Assembly (NCBI GenBank): GCA_902512655.1
Contig: CABXJR010000001.1
Span: forward strand, 115,896-150,065
Direction: 5' to 3'
Source of the DNA: an uncultured SAR86 cluster bacterium
Lineage (GTDB): Bacteria > Pseudomonadota > Gammaproteobacteria > Magnimaribacterales > D2472
Length of the DNA stretch: 34,170 nt
The translations under genes and the position numbers were made by a program. The notes under the pieces are model-generated. The model was not told the DNA's origin and did no database searches. It saw nothing but the letters and a program-made list of their open reading frames with translations. Positions within the stretch are counted from its first letter, which is position 1. Each line of letters starts with the position of its first letter. Below are positions 1-9,836 of the stretch, piece after piece.

Positions 1-1
1 T

Positions 2-334
2 CCAAAAATTTCTTGTGAAATTTTTGCAAAAACCTCAGAAGACTACTTTCTAATAGATGTGCGAGAAGGAACTGAAATTATTGAAACAGGAAGCATAGCT
101 AATGCTGTAAACATCCCAAGAGGATTAATTGAAATGAAGCTCTCGCCTAACGATGATAATCAGAGCTTAAATGCTGATACTCCTATTGTTGTTTACTGTG
201 GCGGCGGAAGCAGAGCTTCTCTTGCTGGTAAAACCTTAAAAGATCTTGGGTTTAAGAATGTCCAAAATCTTGAAGGAGGCTACAGAGGCTGGAAAAAATT
301 TACTGAAAAGACTATAGCGGTAAAATTAAAATAG
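2..334 (+). CDS. Rhodanese-like domain protein, 5'-truncated by window edge
   Basis: Frame open from nt 2 (PKISCEIFAKTSEDYFLIDVREGTE...); LIDVRE and the active-site loop YCGGGSRA followed by LEGGYRGW are typical of rhodanese domains. The GTG 'start' at 59 is internal. Confidence 0.88.
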   Translation, partial: PKISCEIFAKTSEDYFLIDVREGTEIIETGSIANAVNIPRGLIEMKLSPNDDNQSLNADTPIVVYCGGGSRASLAGKTLKDLGFKNVQNLEGGYRGWKKFTEKTIAVKLK

Positions 335-560
335 CAAATATCACAGAAAGAAGTACAAAATCACGAGGGGTCTCTTGCTGATAGTTTGATTCAACTTCAG
401 AATCTGAGGATAAGGCTTCTGCAGACTCTTCTTGCACCATTATTTCTGCAGTTTCCTGGGTTGGAGTTTCTTGCGCTGCGTTTATATCTGCAGGAAGAAT
501 TGGATTGTCTGCAAAAACAAACAATGGCAATACTAGCAAACTAAGTTTAAAAAATTTCAT
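312..560 (-). CDS. Small predicted secreted/membrane protein with Glu/Gln-rich linker and C-terminal hydrophobic segment
   Basis: N-terminal signal-like MKFFKLSLLVLPLFVFA, acidic linker, C-terminal DFVLLSVIFAILILPL; SD-like gaggtaaag upstream on minus strand. Confidence 0.6.
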   Translation of the reverse strand: MKFFKLSLLVLPLFVFADNPILPADINAAQETPTQETAEIMVQEESAEALSSDSEVESNYQQETPRDFVLLSVIFAILILPL

Positions 561-582
561 TCTTTACCTCTATTTATAAAAA

Positions 583-1275
583 TTACTTAACACGTACCAT
601 TAAATGATCTGAGTGCTCCAGTATATCTAATTTTACATCAGCAAGCTCTTCTTCATGAATTGCTGACAATGCTTCTACTTTGGTAGCCCAATCTGCATAA
701 CTATCATAGCCACAGTAAAAATTCCAAGTAAGCTCTGGGCCCCAAAAATGTTCAGCCATATTACATCCGCCAAATGCTTGATCGTAAACATCAAATAATT
801 TTCTAGCATTAGCTTGTCGCTCATTATCAGTTAAATAAGGGCCGAAAGAATATTTAACTTCTAAAACATAAGGTGTTGGTTTGGTTAGGTTCCGAATAAC
901 CACAGCAGCTAACTTGTCTGTATGATCTCCGAATAGTTGCTTAGGGTTGCCCCCTGCAATTGGATTATTAGAATCGTTAATCTTTGCAAATTGTTCCCAG
1001 CTATCAAAATAGCAATAAGTCATAAATGATCTGCCTCCGCCAAACTGATGTCTAAGCATTCCACAAGAGTTATATCCATTTTCCTCTAGAGCCTCAATAT
1101 TTTTTAGGAGTGATTTTTTTAATCTCTCAGGGTTACCACCGGCAGGTTGAATATATGTTGAAATATAAACAAAGTTATTCTCATGAATGACAGTCTCTTT
1201 TTTGCCTTCTTCATGATGAGCAGCATACAAGCTTAGACTTAATGCAAAGGCCATAATTGAAAATATATTTTTCAT
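583..1275 (-). CDS. Hypothetical periplasmic protein with two-fold internal repeat
   Basis: Signal peptide MKNIFSIMAFALSLSLYA; two halves with CxMxxH-(11)-YC-x-x-DS; SD-like aaggag upstream on minus strand. Confidence 0.8.
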   Translation of the reverse strand: MKNIFSIMAFALSLSLYAAHHEEGKKETVIHENNFVYISTYIQPAGGNPERLKKSLLKNIEALEENGYNSCGMLRHQFGGGRSFMTYCYFDSWEQFAKINDSNNPIAGGNPKQLFGDHTDKLAAVVIRNLTKPTPYVLEVKYSFGPYLTDNERQANARKLFDVYDQAFGGCNMAEHFWGPELTWNFYCGYDSYADWATKVEALSAIHEEELADVKLDILEHSDHLMVRVK

Positions 1276-1345
1276 ATGATTCTCCTTAAAATCAAACTAT
1301 AAAATTAAATCTTATAATTGCATATTTTTATAAATATTAACATTG

Positions 1346-2152
1346 CTATTTCTCAAATAACAATGTCATTCTGTCTGACTCCCCTATTTCTTCATACTTT
1401 GATCTGTCTTGGTCTTTTAATCGATATGAGGGAGGCAAGGTCCAAACTCCTTTTGGATGATCGGCTGTATCCATTGGGTTTGCATTTATTTCAGATGTTG
1501 CAATAAGTTTAAATCCTACTGCCAATGCAGTTTCAATGGCCAGCGACTGAGAAACATAACCACTTGATCTCATAAATTCCATGCTAGATCCCTCTGGCGC
1601 TCGATGTTCAACAACTCCAAAATGCCCGCCAACTTTTAAGGAATTGTAGGCTTCTTGCATCACTGATTTCATGGCATCACGTGCCAACCAATTATGAAGG
1701 TTTCTAAATGTAACAACTAAATCTTGTGTTTCAGGTTTCGTGAAGGCTTGAGTTGGGGGGGTCTCGGCAGTTATTACTGTGATGTCATCAAATAAGGGGT
1801 TAGATGCAACCTTCTGATCGTAGGCTTCTCTAGAACGTTTGTAATAACCGCTACCTTCAGGATTGTAATGCGTTACAGAAAGTTTACCGTTTTTTTTAAG
1901 ATATGGAGCAAGAATCTCAGTATACCAACCACCCCCGGCAGCTAATTCTAGAACATGCATCGTAGGTTCAATTTTAAAAAATGAAAGAGTCTCGTAGGGA
2001 TTTCTAAAGTTATCTCTTGCAGAGTATTTAACATTTCTTTCTGGGTTACTTACTGCATCGAGCAACGCATCTTCGTGATGAGCAGATTCAATGTTTGTAG
2101 AAAAGCTAAAAGCAATTATTGATAGTCCCAAAATTTGATAAATATTTCTCAT
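1346..2152 (-). CDS. Exported class I SAM-dependent methyltransferase-like protein (COG4798-like)
   Basis: Signal peptide-like N-terminus, then VLELAAGGGWYTEILAPYL (motif I) and DLVVTFRNLHNWL. Confidence 0.82.
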   Translation of the reverse strand: MRNIYQILGLSIIAFSFSTNIESAHHEDALLDAVSNPERNVKYSARDNFRNPYETLSFFKIEPTMHVLELAAGGGWYTEILAPYLKKNGKLSVTHYNPEGSGYYKRSREAYDQKVASNPLFDDITVITAETPPTQAFTKPETQDLVVTFRNLHNWLARDAMKSVMQEAYNSLKVGGHFGVVEHRAPEGSSMEFMRSSGYVSQSLAIETALAVGFKLIATSEINANPMDTADHPKGVWTLPPSYRLKDQDRSKYEEIGESDRMTLLFEK

Positions 2153-2213
2153 ATAAATCTCCTATTTATAGATTAATATTAATCTAGTATTAACACTAAT
2201 AACAGGACATAAA

Positions 2214-2603
2214 ATGGAATGGTTAAAAAAATTTGATGGTTTATTTTTTGTTGCTGGAAGATCTTTGCTTGGCTTATATTTTATTGGGCCAGGATTGAGT
2301 AAAGTTTTTGATTTTACATCAACGCTTGCATTAATGCAGATGAAAGGTGTTCCTTTTAGCTCAGTGCTTCTACCTCTAACAATTATTATTCAATTACTTG
2401 GCGGTATTTTTTTAATTCTTGGAAAAAATTTAAGACTAACTGCATTCATACTATTTGGTTTGACTATTGTTATAAATATCTATATTCATAATTTTTGGAC
2501 ACTCAACGGAGATCCTTCGCAAGGTCATGAGATGCAAAATTTTGTTAAAAACCTAGCCATAGCTGGAGGTCTGTTAGTGCTGGCAACTAAAGATAAAAAC
2601 TAA
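2214..2603 (+). CDS. DoxX family membrane protein
   Basis: Four hydrophobic segments; GRSLLGLYFIGPGLSKVFDF is a typical DoxX N-terminus. Confidence 0.85.
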   Translation: MEWLKKFDGLFFVAGRSLLGLYFIGPGLSKVFDFTSTLALMQMKGVPFSSVLLPLTIIIQLLGGIFLILGKNLRLTAFILFGLTIVINIYIHNFWTLNGDPSQGHEMQNFVKNLAIAGGLLVLATKDKN

Positions 2604-2862
2604 TAGTTTGAATAAACCCGATAATGCCTAACCAACCTAAATAGGCCAAGCGAGATATTTTTGAATTTTGGTGATTCCAGACTCCTAAAGCGCCAAAAGC
2701 TCCGCAAGCACCAAGGGGCGGAAACCAAAATCCAGCCAAGCCTAAAAAGCCCAGTAAGCCCAACAATCTAATTGGGCCACCAGATTGGCTTGGATGAACT
2801 TTATTTAGAAGACCTGTTAAACCGATAAGACCAAATAAGCCGACCAGCCCCAAGTAACTCAT
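2587..2862 (-). CDS. Small Gly/Leu-rich membrane protein
   Basis: MSYLGLVGLFGLIGLTGLL... regular GL-x repeats, hydrophobic; lies between doxX and the RRM gene. Confidence 0.6.
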   Translation of the reverse strand: MSYLGLVGLFGLIGLTGLLNKVHPSQSGGPIRLLGLLGFLGLAGFWFPPLGACGAFGALGVWNHQNSKISRLAYLGWLGIIGFIQTISFYL

Positions 2863-2865
2863 CGA

Positions 2866-3105
2866 TTAATCTCTAGGACGAGACTCGTTAACGACTAATT
2901 TTCTACCATCAACTTCAGCATCATTCAATGCTTGGATGGCATTCTCTCCACCATCAGACATTTCAACAAAACCAAACCCTCGGGAACGATTAGTTTGACG
3001 ATCGGTGATGACTTTGGCTGAGGTAACTGTGCCGTGCTCAGCAAAAACTTGCTCAAGACTTGCATCATCGATACTCCAAGGGAGATTTCCAACATAAATA
3101 TTCAT
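2866..3105 (-). CDS. RRM RNA-binding protein
   Basis: RNP2 IYVGNLPW and RNP1 RGFGFVEM; SD AAGGA upstream. Confidence 0.95.
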   Translation of the reverse strand: MNIYVGNLPWSIDDASLEQVFAEHGTVTSAKVITDRQTNRSRGFGFVEMSDGGENAIQALNDAEVDGRKLVVNESRPRD

Positions 3106-3172
3106 AAAATTCCTTCTTAATGAAAAACAAAAAACGAAGTGTACAGCATTTTACTATATAAAACTTAATATA

Positions 3173-4102
3173 TTAAACATTTAAAAAATCAGCTGTTTCC
3201 TCACCAAACTCAGACCACCACTCCATCCCCATAAGATGTATACGCTCTAAGTTAGCATCAGAAGTATCATCCATTCTTCGATTAACCAAGCCAGTAGCTG
3301 AATTAACCCTTAAATAATCTTTACCCATTAGATCCCTAGATATTTCATCAAACATACTTGATTCAAGCATAATTCCTAAGATGTCATGACGAAACCAATT
3401 CAAGGCCCCCCACTTAGCAGAGTTACGTCCATTAATTTTTCTTCTATTAATTCCAGCACCAATACTAAGAACTCTTATATTGCATCCAGGAAAAATTTTC
3501 TTGGCCTCTGAATAGCCTATCAAAGATGGGTTATTGGCCACAATACCCCCATCAATCAACCAAGTTCCGTCATCAATCTCTTGTGTAGAGTAATAAATAG
3601 GTGCAGCACTGGTTGCGCTTGCTGCACTAACCATTTTAATTCCAGGGGAATCATAAGAACTCAATAAACGAGGTTTTCTATTCTCAACATCATAGGCTAA
3701 AACTGCTACAGGTTTTTTAGCCTCTCCAAGCGACTGATCTTGAAAAAATTCCAATAATATTTCTCGCTTACCCTTGCCGTCATATTTTGGCTTTGTTTGT
3801 AAGAAAGAAGCATTATCCCAAAATGACTTAGACATTGTTTTAGCTAGATTTTCTTTTGACCAAAAAGTTTCTAATTCTAAACAACTGGCTTCTAAGCCCG
3901 CAATATTCAAAGCATTAATTCCACCAGCGCTAGTGCCAATAAAAAAATCAAAGATATCAAAAATTTTCTTTCCTGAAGCAATTTCTAATTGCTTAAGAAA
4001 AACCACTGCTGCAATTGCTCTTACGCCTCCCCCGTCAAAGGATAAAACTAGTTTTGTTTTTTTGGATGGAGTGAGAGATTTAAAAAAACGCCGAATATCC
4101 AA
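3173..4102 (-). CDS. Patatin-like phospholipase
   Basis: Oxyanion motif DGGGVR, nucleophile elbow GTSAGG, catalytic DGGIVANNP. Confidence 0.93.
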   Translation of the reverse strand: MDIRRFFKSLTPSKKTKLVLSFDGGGVRAIAAVVFLKQLEIASGKKIFDIFDFFIGTSAGGINALNIAGLEASCLELETFWSKENLAKTMSKSFWDNASFLQTKPKYDGKGKREILLEFFQDQSLGEAKKPVAVLAYDVENRKPRLLSSYDSPGIKMVSAASATSAAPIYYSTQEIDDGTWLIDGGIVANNPSLIGYSEAKKIFPGCNIRVLSIGAGINRRKINGRNSAKWGALNWFRHDILGIMLESSMFDEISRDLMGKDYLRVNSATGLVNRRMDDTSDANLERIHLMGMEWWSEFGEETADFLNV

Positions 4103-4105
4103 TGA

Positions 4106-4897
4106 TCAATTGCTCTCTAGATAAATTCTGTTTAAAGTTTGGCTAAGTCTAATTGCTCCCAATGCGATCCTTTCTTGAACGATTTCAAAATGGCTTTCCA
4201 TATATTTATTTGTCACAATTTTTAACTCATTGTGTCGATAACCAACAGATTTTTGCATTGCAATATCTCGACTCTCTTGAGCCCAAGATTCGATCTCATG
4301 AGAATGATCTACCTCTAAAAATATTTTTATCTTAGATGTCACATTAGCTAATAGGTAATCTTTACCATGAATAAATTCCATGTGATCAATAATCTGTCCG
4401 TCCCACAATTTATGCATATTGGTATTTTTACCATTTTCAAACTTGAGAAAATGCCTATTACCACCCAAATCCTCAGGATAACCAGCATGCATAGGCTGAT
4501 GAATATCTCCAGCAAAATGACCAACAAACCATAAAGCCTCTTCATTTTTACTAAATGACGTATTTTTATCTTTTAAAATATTTAGTTGCTCATAAAAAGA
4601 AGCAATAATGCACCCATTCTCAGGACACTTTGCAGCATAAGTATCTTGCTCAGAATCAGAGAGATTGATGTAATGCCATGATCTAGTATCTTTTCTTTCA
4701 CCTTTGATCCAGTCAGCCCAAAGACATGCTCTCCCAAAAGAGCCATGCTCTTCAATCAGTGGGTCTACTGCTTTTACGGCAGAAGGATTCAATAACTTAT
4801 AAGCCTCATCACAAACCATCTGATGCCCAGTATCCCACCACGCACTAGAATCCATAGATAAAATAAAAAGCGAAGTAAAAAATATTTTTTTAAACAT
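4106..4897 (-). CDS. S1/P1-type secreted nuclease
   Basis: Signal peptide ending SSA then mature N-terminus WWDTGH (W1...H6 zinc-ligand pattern), SWHYIN, GHFAGDIHQPMHAG. Confidence 0.92.
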   Translation of the reverse strand: MFKKIFFTSLFILSMDSSAWWDTGHQMVCDEAYKLLNPSAVKAVDPLIEEHGSFGRACLWADWIKGERKDTRSWHYINLSDSEQDTYAAKCPENGCIIASFYEQLNILKDKNTSFSKNEEALWFVGHFAGDIHQPMHAGYPEDLGGNRHFLKFENGKNTNMHKLWDGQIIDHMEFIHGKDYLLANVTSKIKIFLEVDHSHEIESWAQESRDIAMQKSVGYRHNELKIVTNKYMESHFEIVQERIALGAIRLSQTLNRIYLESN

Positions 4898-4899
4898 AC

Positions 4900-6105
4900 T
4901 TAATGAAATTTAACTACAGATTTTGCAATGGATCGAAACATAGCAACATGCGCATCTTTTGAATACTGTATCTCTTGATAAAATTTATAGTTAGAAGAAG
5001 ATTTCGCAATAACAACATTGCTAATTGGATCAATGTAAATATATTGGTTATAAAGCCCAGCTGCTAAATAGTCAGAAGAAGGAAAACCAGGAACCCACCA
5101 TTGATAACCATAACCCCAGGTACTTGAAGAAAGATTATTTTCACCAGGTTGAAGATGAGGTCCATCAGTTAAATGTGATGCCTGTACCCATTGCTCTGGA
5201 ATAATTTGTTGATCATTCCATTTTCCATTATTTAAGTAAAGCTGGCCAAATTTAGCGTAATCACGCAAAGTAGCATTAAGGCCGCCGAGAGCCCATGCCA
5301 TGCCTGTATCATCAACCATATAATAGGCATCATGCTCCATTCCTATTTTGGTCCAAATTTTGTCTTCAAGAGTTTTAGCAACTGGCTGACCAGTTACCTC
5401 CTCTAACAACATCGCTAGCATCTGAGTGTCGATACTTACATAATGATTAAAGGTTCCAGGCTCTTTTCCATTTTTTAAATTTTTTGCAAAGTCTCTCATA
5501 GATGTGCCTTGCGCTATGGCTCGAGCAAATTTATTAATATCAGAGTTATAGTCTGTGTAATCTTCATTAAATATGATGCCTGATGACATTTGTAAAATGT
5601 CTTTAATAGGGACATTTTCGTAACCAGTTCCAATAAAATCTTTTAAATATTTTGTTATTGGATCTTCCAAGCTTTCAATGAGCCCATCGTGATAGGCTAT
5701 CCCAATGAGAGCTGAAAGAAATGATTTTGCAACTGACCATGAAATATGAGGTTGATCTTTTGAATTACCTTGCCAATAATTCTCATAGACCAAGGTCCCT
5801 TCATGAAGAATAATCAATCCATCTGACTTAAAGTAATCTAATGCCTCAACAAGGTTATGTTTCTTACCTTCCATTTCATAAAATTCAGGAAGTTCAAAGG
5901 GTTTTGTTTTAAAAATATGAGGTCTATCTGAGGCTTTTACTGTTGTAGTAGGAAAGACCTTATTCATATTCATAAAATTCTCGACAATCTTGTCCTCATC
6001 AAACAAATGAACAACGTTATAAACTCTTATTGCTTTAGGAATATAGATCAAGGCAGCAAAAAAAATAGCTATAAAAATCCCAATTAAAATTTTATTCAGC
6101 ATCAT
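4900..6105 (-). CDS. Serine hydrolase of the beta-lactamase/penicillin-binding family, N-terminal membrane anchor
   Basis: SxxK motif SVAK in SWSVAKSFLSALIG, downstream conserved WGYGYQWWVPG; N-terminal hydrophobic helix. Confidence 0.9.
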   Translation of the reverse strand: MMLNKILIGIFIAIFFAALIYIPKAIRVYNVVHLFDEDKIVENFMNMNKVFPTTTVKASDRPHIFKTKPFELPEFYEMEGKKHNLVEALDYFKSDGLIILHEGTLVYENYWQGNSKDQPHISWSVAKSFLSALIGIAYHDGLIESLEDPITKYLKDFIGTGYENVPIKDILQMSSGIIFNEDYTDYNSDINKFARAIAQGTSMRDFAKNLKNGKEPGTFNHYVSIDTQMLAMLLEEVTGQPVAKTLEDKIWTKIGMEHDAYYMVDDTGMAWALGGLNATLRDYAKFGQLYLNNGKWNDQQIIPEQWVQASHLTDGPHLQPGENNLSSSTWGYGYQWWVPGFPSSDYLAAGLYNQYIYIDPISNVVIAKSSSNYKFYQEIQYSKDAHVAMFRSIAKSVVKFH

Positions 6106-6108
6106 TGA

Positions 6109-6948
6109 TTATTGGAACATTGATTGATCAAAGGCATCAAGATATTCATTTGAAATTTCTTCTAACTGACGTTTGTAACCTTTGTGAGTAAATATATAAA
6201 AATCTTTATTTTCAATTCCAGCAAAAATAGCTTGCGCAGCCTCAAACGGAGATATTGGATAAGTGTTTTGTGCATCCTCAGCTGCGACCTCCAATAAAGC
6301 TTTTGGGTTATTGTCTGAATCTTCTGACTCGACCTTCTGATTTGAACTGCTGCCGTATGTGCTATTTACAATATTGGTGGTTACTTCTCCTGGACAGACA
6401 ATGCTTACATCAACGTTTGAATTAGTTAATTCAGCTCGCAAGGATGTCATAAGGCCCCTGATACCAAATTTAGATGCTGAATAAAGTCCTAACATCGGAT
6501 AGGCTATAAACCCTGAGGTAGAACAAGTTGCAATGATGTGCGCTTCTTCTTTAGAAGATTGCATTTTTGGCAAAAAGGCATGCACTCCATTAAAACAACC
6601 TCCTAAATTTATATTAATTAGCCAGTCATACATATCTCGGTTTACTTGACTTAAAGGAGCAGGACCAAGCACTCCAGCATTATTAAATAGAAGATGACAA
6701 TTTTGGAATGTTTCAAAAGTTTGACTTGCAAGGTTTTCAACTTCATTTAGCTTGCTTACGTCAGTCACTCTAGCTATGGCCTCAACGCCTTTGCTTTTAA
6801 CTATCTCGAGCGTTTTATTTAATCCAGTCTCATCTACATCTGCTAATACAACCCGCATTTTATTATTAGCAGCAATCTCAGCGATTCCTCGACCAATACC
6901 GCTACCCGCTCCGGTTATTACAGCTACTTTATTTTCAAAATTTTTCAT
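6109..6948 (-). CDS. Short-chain dehydrogenase/reductase
   Basis: VITGAGSGIGRGIA cofactor motif, NNAG, YSASKFG catalytic motif. Confidence 0.95.
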   Translation of the reverse strand: MKNFENKVAVITGAGSGIGRGIAEIAANNKMRVVLADVDETGLNKTLEIVKSKGVEAIARVTDVSKLNEVENLASQTFETFQNCHLLFNNAGVLGPAPLSQVNRDMYDWLININLGGCFNGVHAFLPKMQSSKEEAHIIATCSTSGFIAYPMLGLYSASKFGIRGLMTSLRAELTNSNVDVSIVCPGEVTTNIVNSTYGSSSNQKVESEDSDNNPKALLEVAAEDAQNTYPISPFEAAQAIFAGIENKDFYIFTHKGYKRQLEEISNEYLDAFDQSMFQ

Positions 6949-6999
6949 TCATTCCTTCGTTTCAGCGCTCCCATTAAGATTATCTTATCTTAAATAAAA

Positions 7000-7908
7000 T
7001 TAAAAATACTTAACTAAAAAATATGCCGAAGGTATAACAATAGCCCATAAAATCATGGCTAATATTAAGGGTTTCCAACTCAATGATTTGAGCTCAACGG
7101 AATTAAATTGGCTTCCAATACAAAATAAACCCAGTAGAAGAAAGCCCTGACTGGTTATCTGAAGAGAATTGATTGTCTGCTCATTAAAATTAAATACGGT
7201 GTTAGCAATGATTGCTAACATAAAAAATATTATAAACCGAGGAAATTTAGTAGCTTGTGCTTGCTTATTAAATACCCAATTGGCAATAAGTAATAATGGT
7301 ATGAGCCATATAGTTCTTCCTAATTTTAATGTAGCTGCAACTTGAGCAGATTCATTGCTAAAAATTAGAGCCGAGCCAATAACTGAACCTGTGTCATGAA
7401 TAGCTAACGCTGACCAAGCACCAAATTCAAAATTAGTCATTTCTAAATAACTTCCAACAATAGGAAATGAAATAATTGCAAAAGCATTTAACAAAAAGAC
7501 AATCGTCATTGCTACCAACAATTCCTGAGGTTTAGCTTTTATAATTGGTGCCATCGCTGCCATGGCAGTCCCACCACAGATAGCTGCACCTGATGATAGC
7601 AAGAAGGCAATTCGATGATGAATTCCAAAAATTTTGCCGAGAAGCAAGCCTGAAAAGAAAGAAATAATCACAAATAGTGAAATCCAAGGGAAATATTCTG
7701 AGCTCACATTTAATGCATAAGGCAGACTAATGGTTGCACCCAAAAGCACAATACCAATCTGCAATGGGATAGTGCCAATCCGACGAGTAAAGAATGTTGA
7801 TGAAGGTTTGAGGAAATACGCAAAAAGGATTCCCATAAATATAGATAAGGCTGCGTTACCTATATATAGAGAAGCTAAAACAAGAAATGCAAATGTAAAA
7901 TAAAGCAA
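7000..7908 (-). CDS. YeiH family (UPF0324) putative sulfate exporter
   Basis: Polytopic; GAAICGGTAMAAMAPIIKAK and ALAIHDTGSVIGSA are characteristic of the family. Confidence 0.88.
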   Translation of the reverse strand: MLYFTFAFLVLASLYIGNAALSIFMGILFAYFLKPSSTFFTRRIGTIPLQIGIVLLGATISLPYALNVSSEYFPWISLFVIISFFSGLLLGKIFGIHHRIAFLLSSGAAICGGTAMAAMAPIIKAKPQELLVAMTIVFLLNAFAIISFPIVGSYLEMTNFEFGAWSALAIHDTGSVIGSALIFSNESAQVAATLKLGRTIWLIPLLLIANWVFNKQAQATKFPRFIIFFMLAIIANTVFNFNEQTINSLQITSQGFLLLGLFCIGSQFNSVELKSLSWKPLILAMILWAIVIPSAYFLVKYF

Positions 7909-7996
7909 TTACTGTATCCTTTATCCAAAAAAATTATGAGCATCTAATATTAAGCGTTATTTAACAAAAGAGAAAACTTTAAATGATTAACTTATT

Positions 7997-9781
7997 TTAT
8001 CTGATAGTTTTTTTTCTTAATCTTATGCTTTCTGGTGTGACTTCAACTAACTCATCGTCCTCAATAAACTCAAGAGCTTGTTCTAATGTATGTTGAATGT
8101 GTGGGGTTAAAATAAGATTCTCGTCTGTTCCAGCAGCTCTAATATTTGTTAGTTGTTTAGCTTTGGTTGGGTTAACTGGTAAATCATTATCCCTAGAATG
8201 TAATCCAACAATTTGACCTTTATATATTTCAAGCCCGTGACCAACAAACATGCGGCCTCTATTTTGCAAATTAAACAATGCGTAAGCTAAAGTTTTTCCT
8301 GTAATCATGGAAACCATTACCCCATTTTGGCGATTAGCAATTTCACCCTTTTTAGCAAGGCCGTAATGATCAAAAATACTAGTTAAAACTCCACTGCCAC
8401 TTGTTAAAGTAAGAAATTGTGATCTGAATCCAATTAGACCTCTTGATGGAGCTATAAATTCAAGCCTCATTCGACCATTTTCTGTGATAACTAATGACTG
8501 TAAATCTGCTTTTCTATTTCCCATCTCCTCCATAATTGCGCCTTGGTGTTCTTCTTGAATATCAATTACAACAACCTCATAGGGCTCATGAATCTCTTCT
8601 CCTACTTCTTTTTGAATTACCTGAGGTTTAGAAACAGCCAATTCATAACTTTCTCTTCGCATAGTTTCAATCAATACTGAAAGATGTAATTCTCCCCGCC
8701 CGGAAACCTTAAATTGATCTGGGCTTTCTCCCTCTTCAACTCTTAAGGCAACATTATGAATTAACTCTTGTTCTAGTCGATCTTTAATATTTCTTGAGGT
8801 GACGTATTTACCCTCTTTGCCACAAAACGGTGAATCATTAACTTGAAAAACCATGCTGACAGTTGGCTCATCAACTGATAGAGGTGGCAGGGGATTTACA
8901 TACTCAGGATCACACAGTGTATCGGAAATATTCAACGCCTCTATTCCAGTAATGCAAACAATATCACCAGCTTTTGCTTCTTCCGTTTCAACTCGCTCAA
9001 GCCCATGATGACCAAGAACTTGAAGGATTTTAGCCTTTCGTTCAACTCTATCCTTACCCACCACAATCACACGATCGTTTGGCTTAACACTTCCGCCAGT
9101 TATTCTACCTATACCAATTACCCCAACATAACTATTACTATCCAATGCTGAGATTTGCATTCTAAAGGGAGATTGTTGGTCGACTTCTGGAGCTGCAACT
9201 TTCTCAATGATCGTGTCCAGCAATGGAGTCATATCGTTTGCCAATTCATCGGGCTCATGCCCTGCCAATCCATTTATAGCTGAAGAATAAATAACGGTAA
9301 AATCTAGCTGCTCATCAGTCGCACCAAGATTATCAAATAATTCAAACACTTGATCGAGAACCCAGTGAGGCCTTGCTTCTGGCCGATCCACCTTATTAAT
9401 TACCAAAATTGGATGCAGCCCTTTTTCAAATGCTTTTTGTGTAACAAATCTAGTTTGGGGCATGGGCCCATCCACAGCATCAACCAGCAATAAAACTGAA
9501 TCAACCATGGAAAGCACTCTTTCAACCTCTCCACCAAAATCGGCATGGCCAGGAGTATCAACAATGTTAATCCTATGATCTTTCCAGTTTATAGCTGTAT
9601 TTTTTGCAAGAATTGTGATTCCCCGCTCCCTTTCTTGATCGTTGGAGTCCATAATTCTTTCAGTTGCCATGCTTTTTCGATCTAAAGTTCCTGATTGCTG
9701 CAATAACTTGTCAACCAGTGTTGTTTTACCGTGATCAACGTGGGCGATGATGGCAATATTTCTAAGCTTTTCTTTATTCAT
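7997..9781 (-). CDS. typA: Ribosome-associated GTPase TypA/BipA
   Basis: [46 protein letters not shown]; BipA C-terminal [19 protein letters not shown]. Confidence 0.98.
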   Translation of the reverse strand: MNKEKLRNIAIIAHVDHGKTTLVDKLLQQSGTLDRKSMATERIMDSNDQERERGITILAKNTAINWKDHRINIVDTPGHADFGGEVERVLSMVDSVLLLVDAVDGPMPQTRFVTQKAFEKGLHPILVINKVDRPEARPHWVLDQVFELFDNLGATDEQLDFTVIYSSAINGLAGHEPDELANDMTPLLDTIIEKVAAPEVDQQSPFRMQISALDSNSYVGVIGIGRITGGSVKPNDRVIVVGKDRVERKAKILQVLGHHGLERVETEEAKAGDIVCITGIEALNISDTLCDPEYVNPLPPLSVDEPTVSMVFQVNDSPFCGKEGKYVTSRNIKDRLEQELIHNVALRVEEGESPDQFKVSGRGELHLSVLIETMRRESYELAVSKPQVIQKEVGEEIHEPYEVVVIDIQEEHQGAIMEEMGNRKADLQSLVITENGRMRLEFIAPSRGLIGFRSQFLTLTSGSGVLTSIFDHYGLAKKGEIANRQNGVMVSMITGKTLAYALFNLQNRGRMFVGHGLEIYKGQIVGLHSRDNDLPVNPTKAKQLTNIRAAGTDENLILTPHIQHTLEQALEFIEDDELVEVTPESIRLRKKTIR

Positions 9782-9836
9782 GATGGGTAATAATTGAGGA
9801 GGATTATACGAGAATATAAAAAAAGAAATACCCTGC

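Noticed and set aside
4-25. Perfect hairpin AAAAATTTC-TTGT-GAAATTTTT at window start
   Set aside because: Lies inside the open rhodanese frame (PKISCEIFAKT); probably coincidental in AT-rich coding DNA and its upstream context is cut off.
1318-1506. 62-aa + strand ORF
   Set aside because: Antisense to the end of the methyltransferase-like gene, no SD or domain support.
3774-4124. 116-aa ORF antisense to patatin
   Set aside because: Fully shadows a clear patatin CDS; no recognisable domain.
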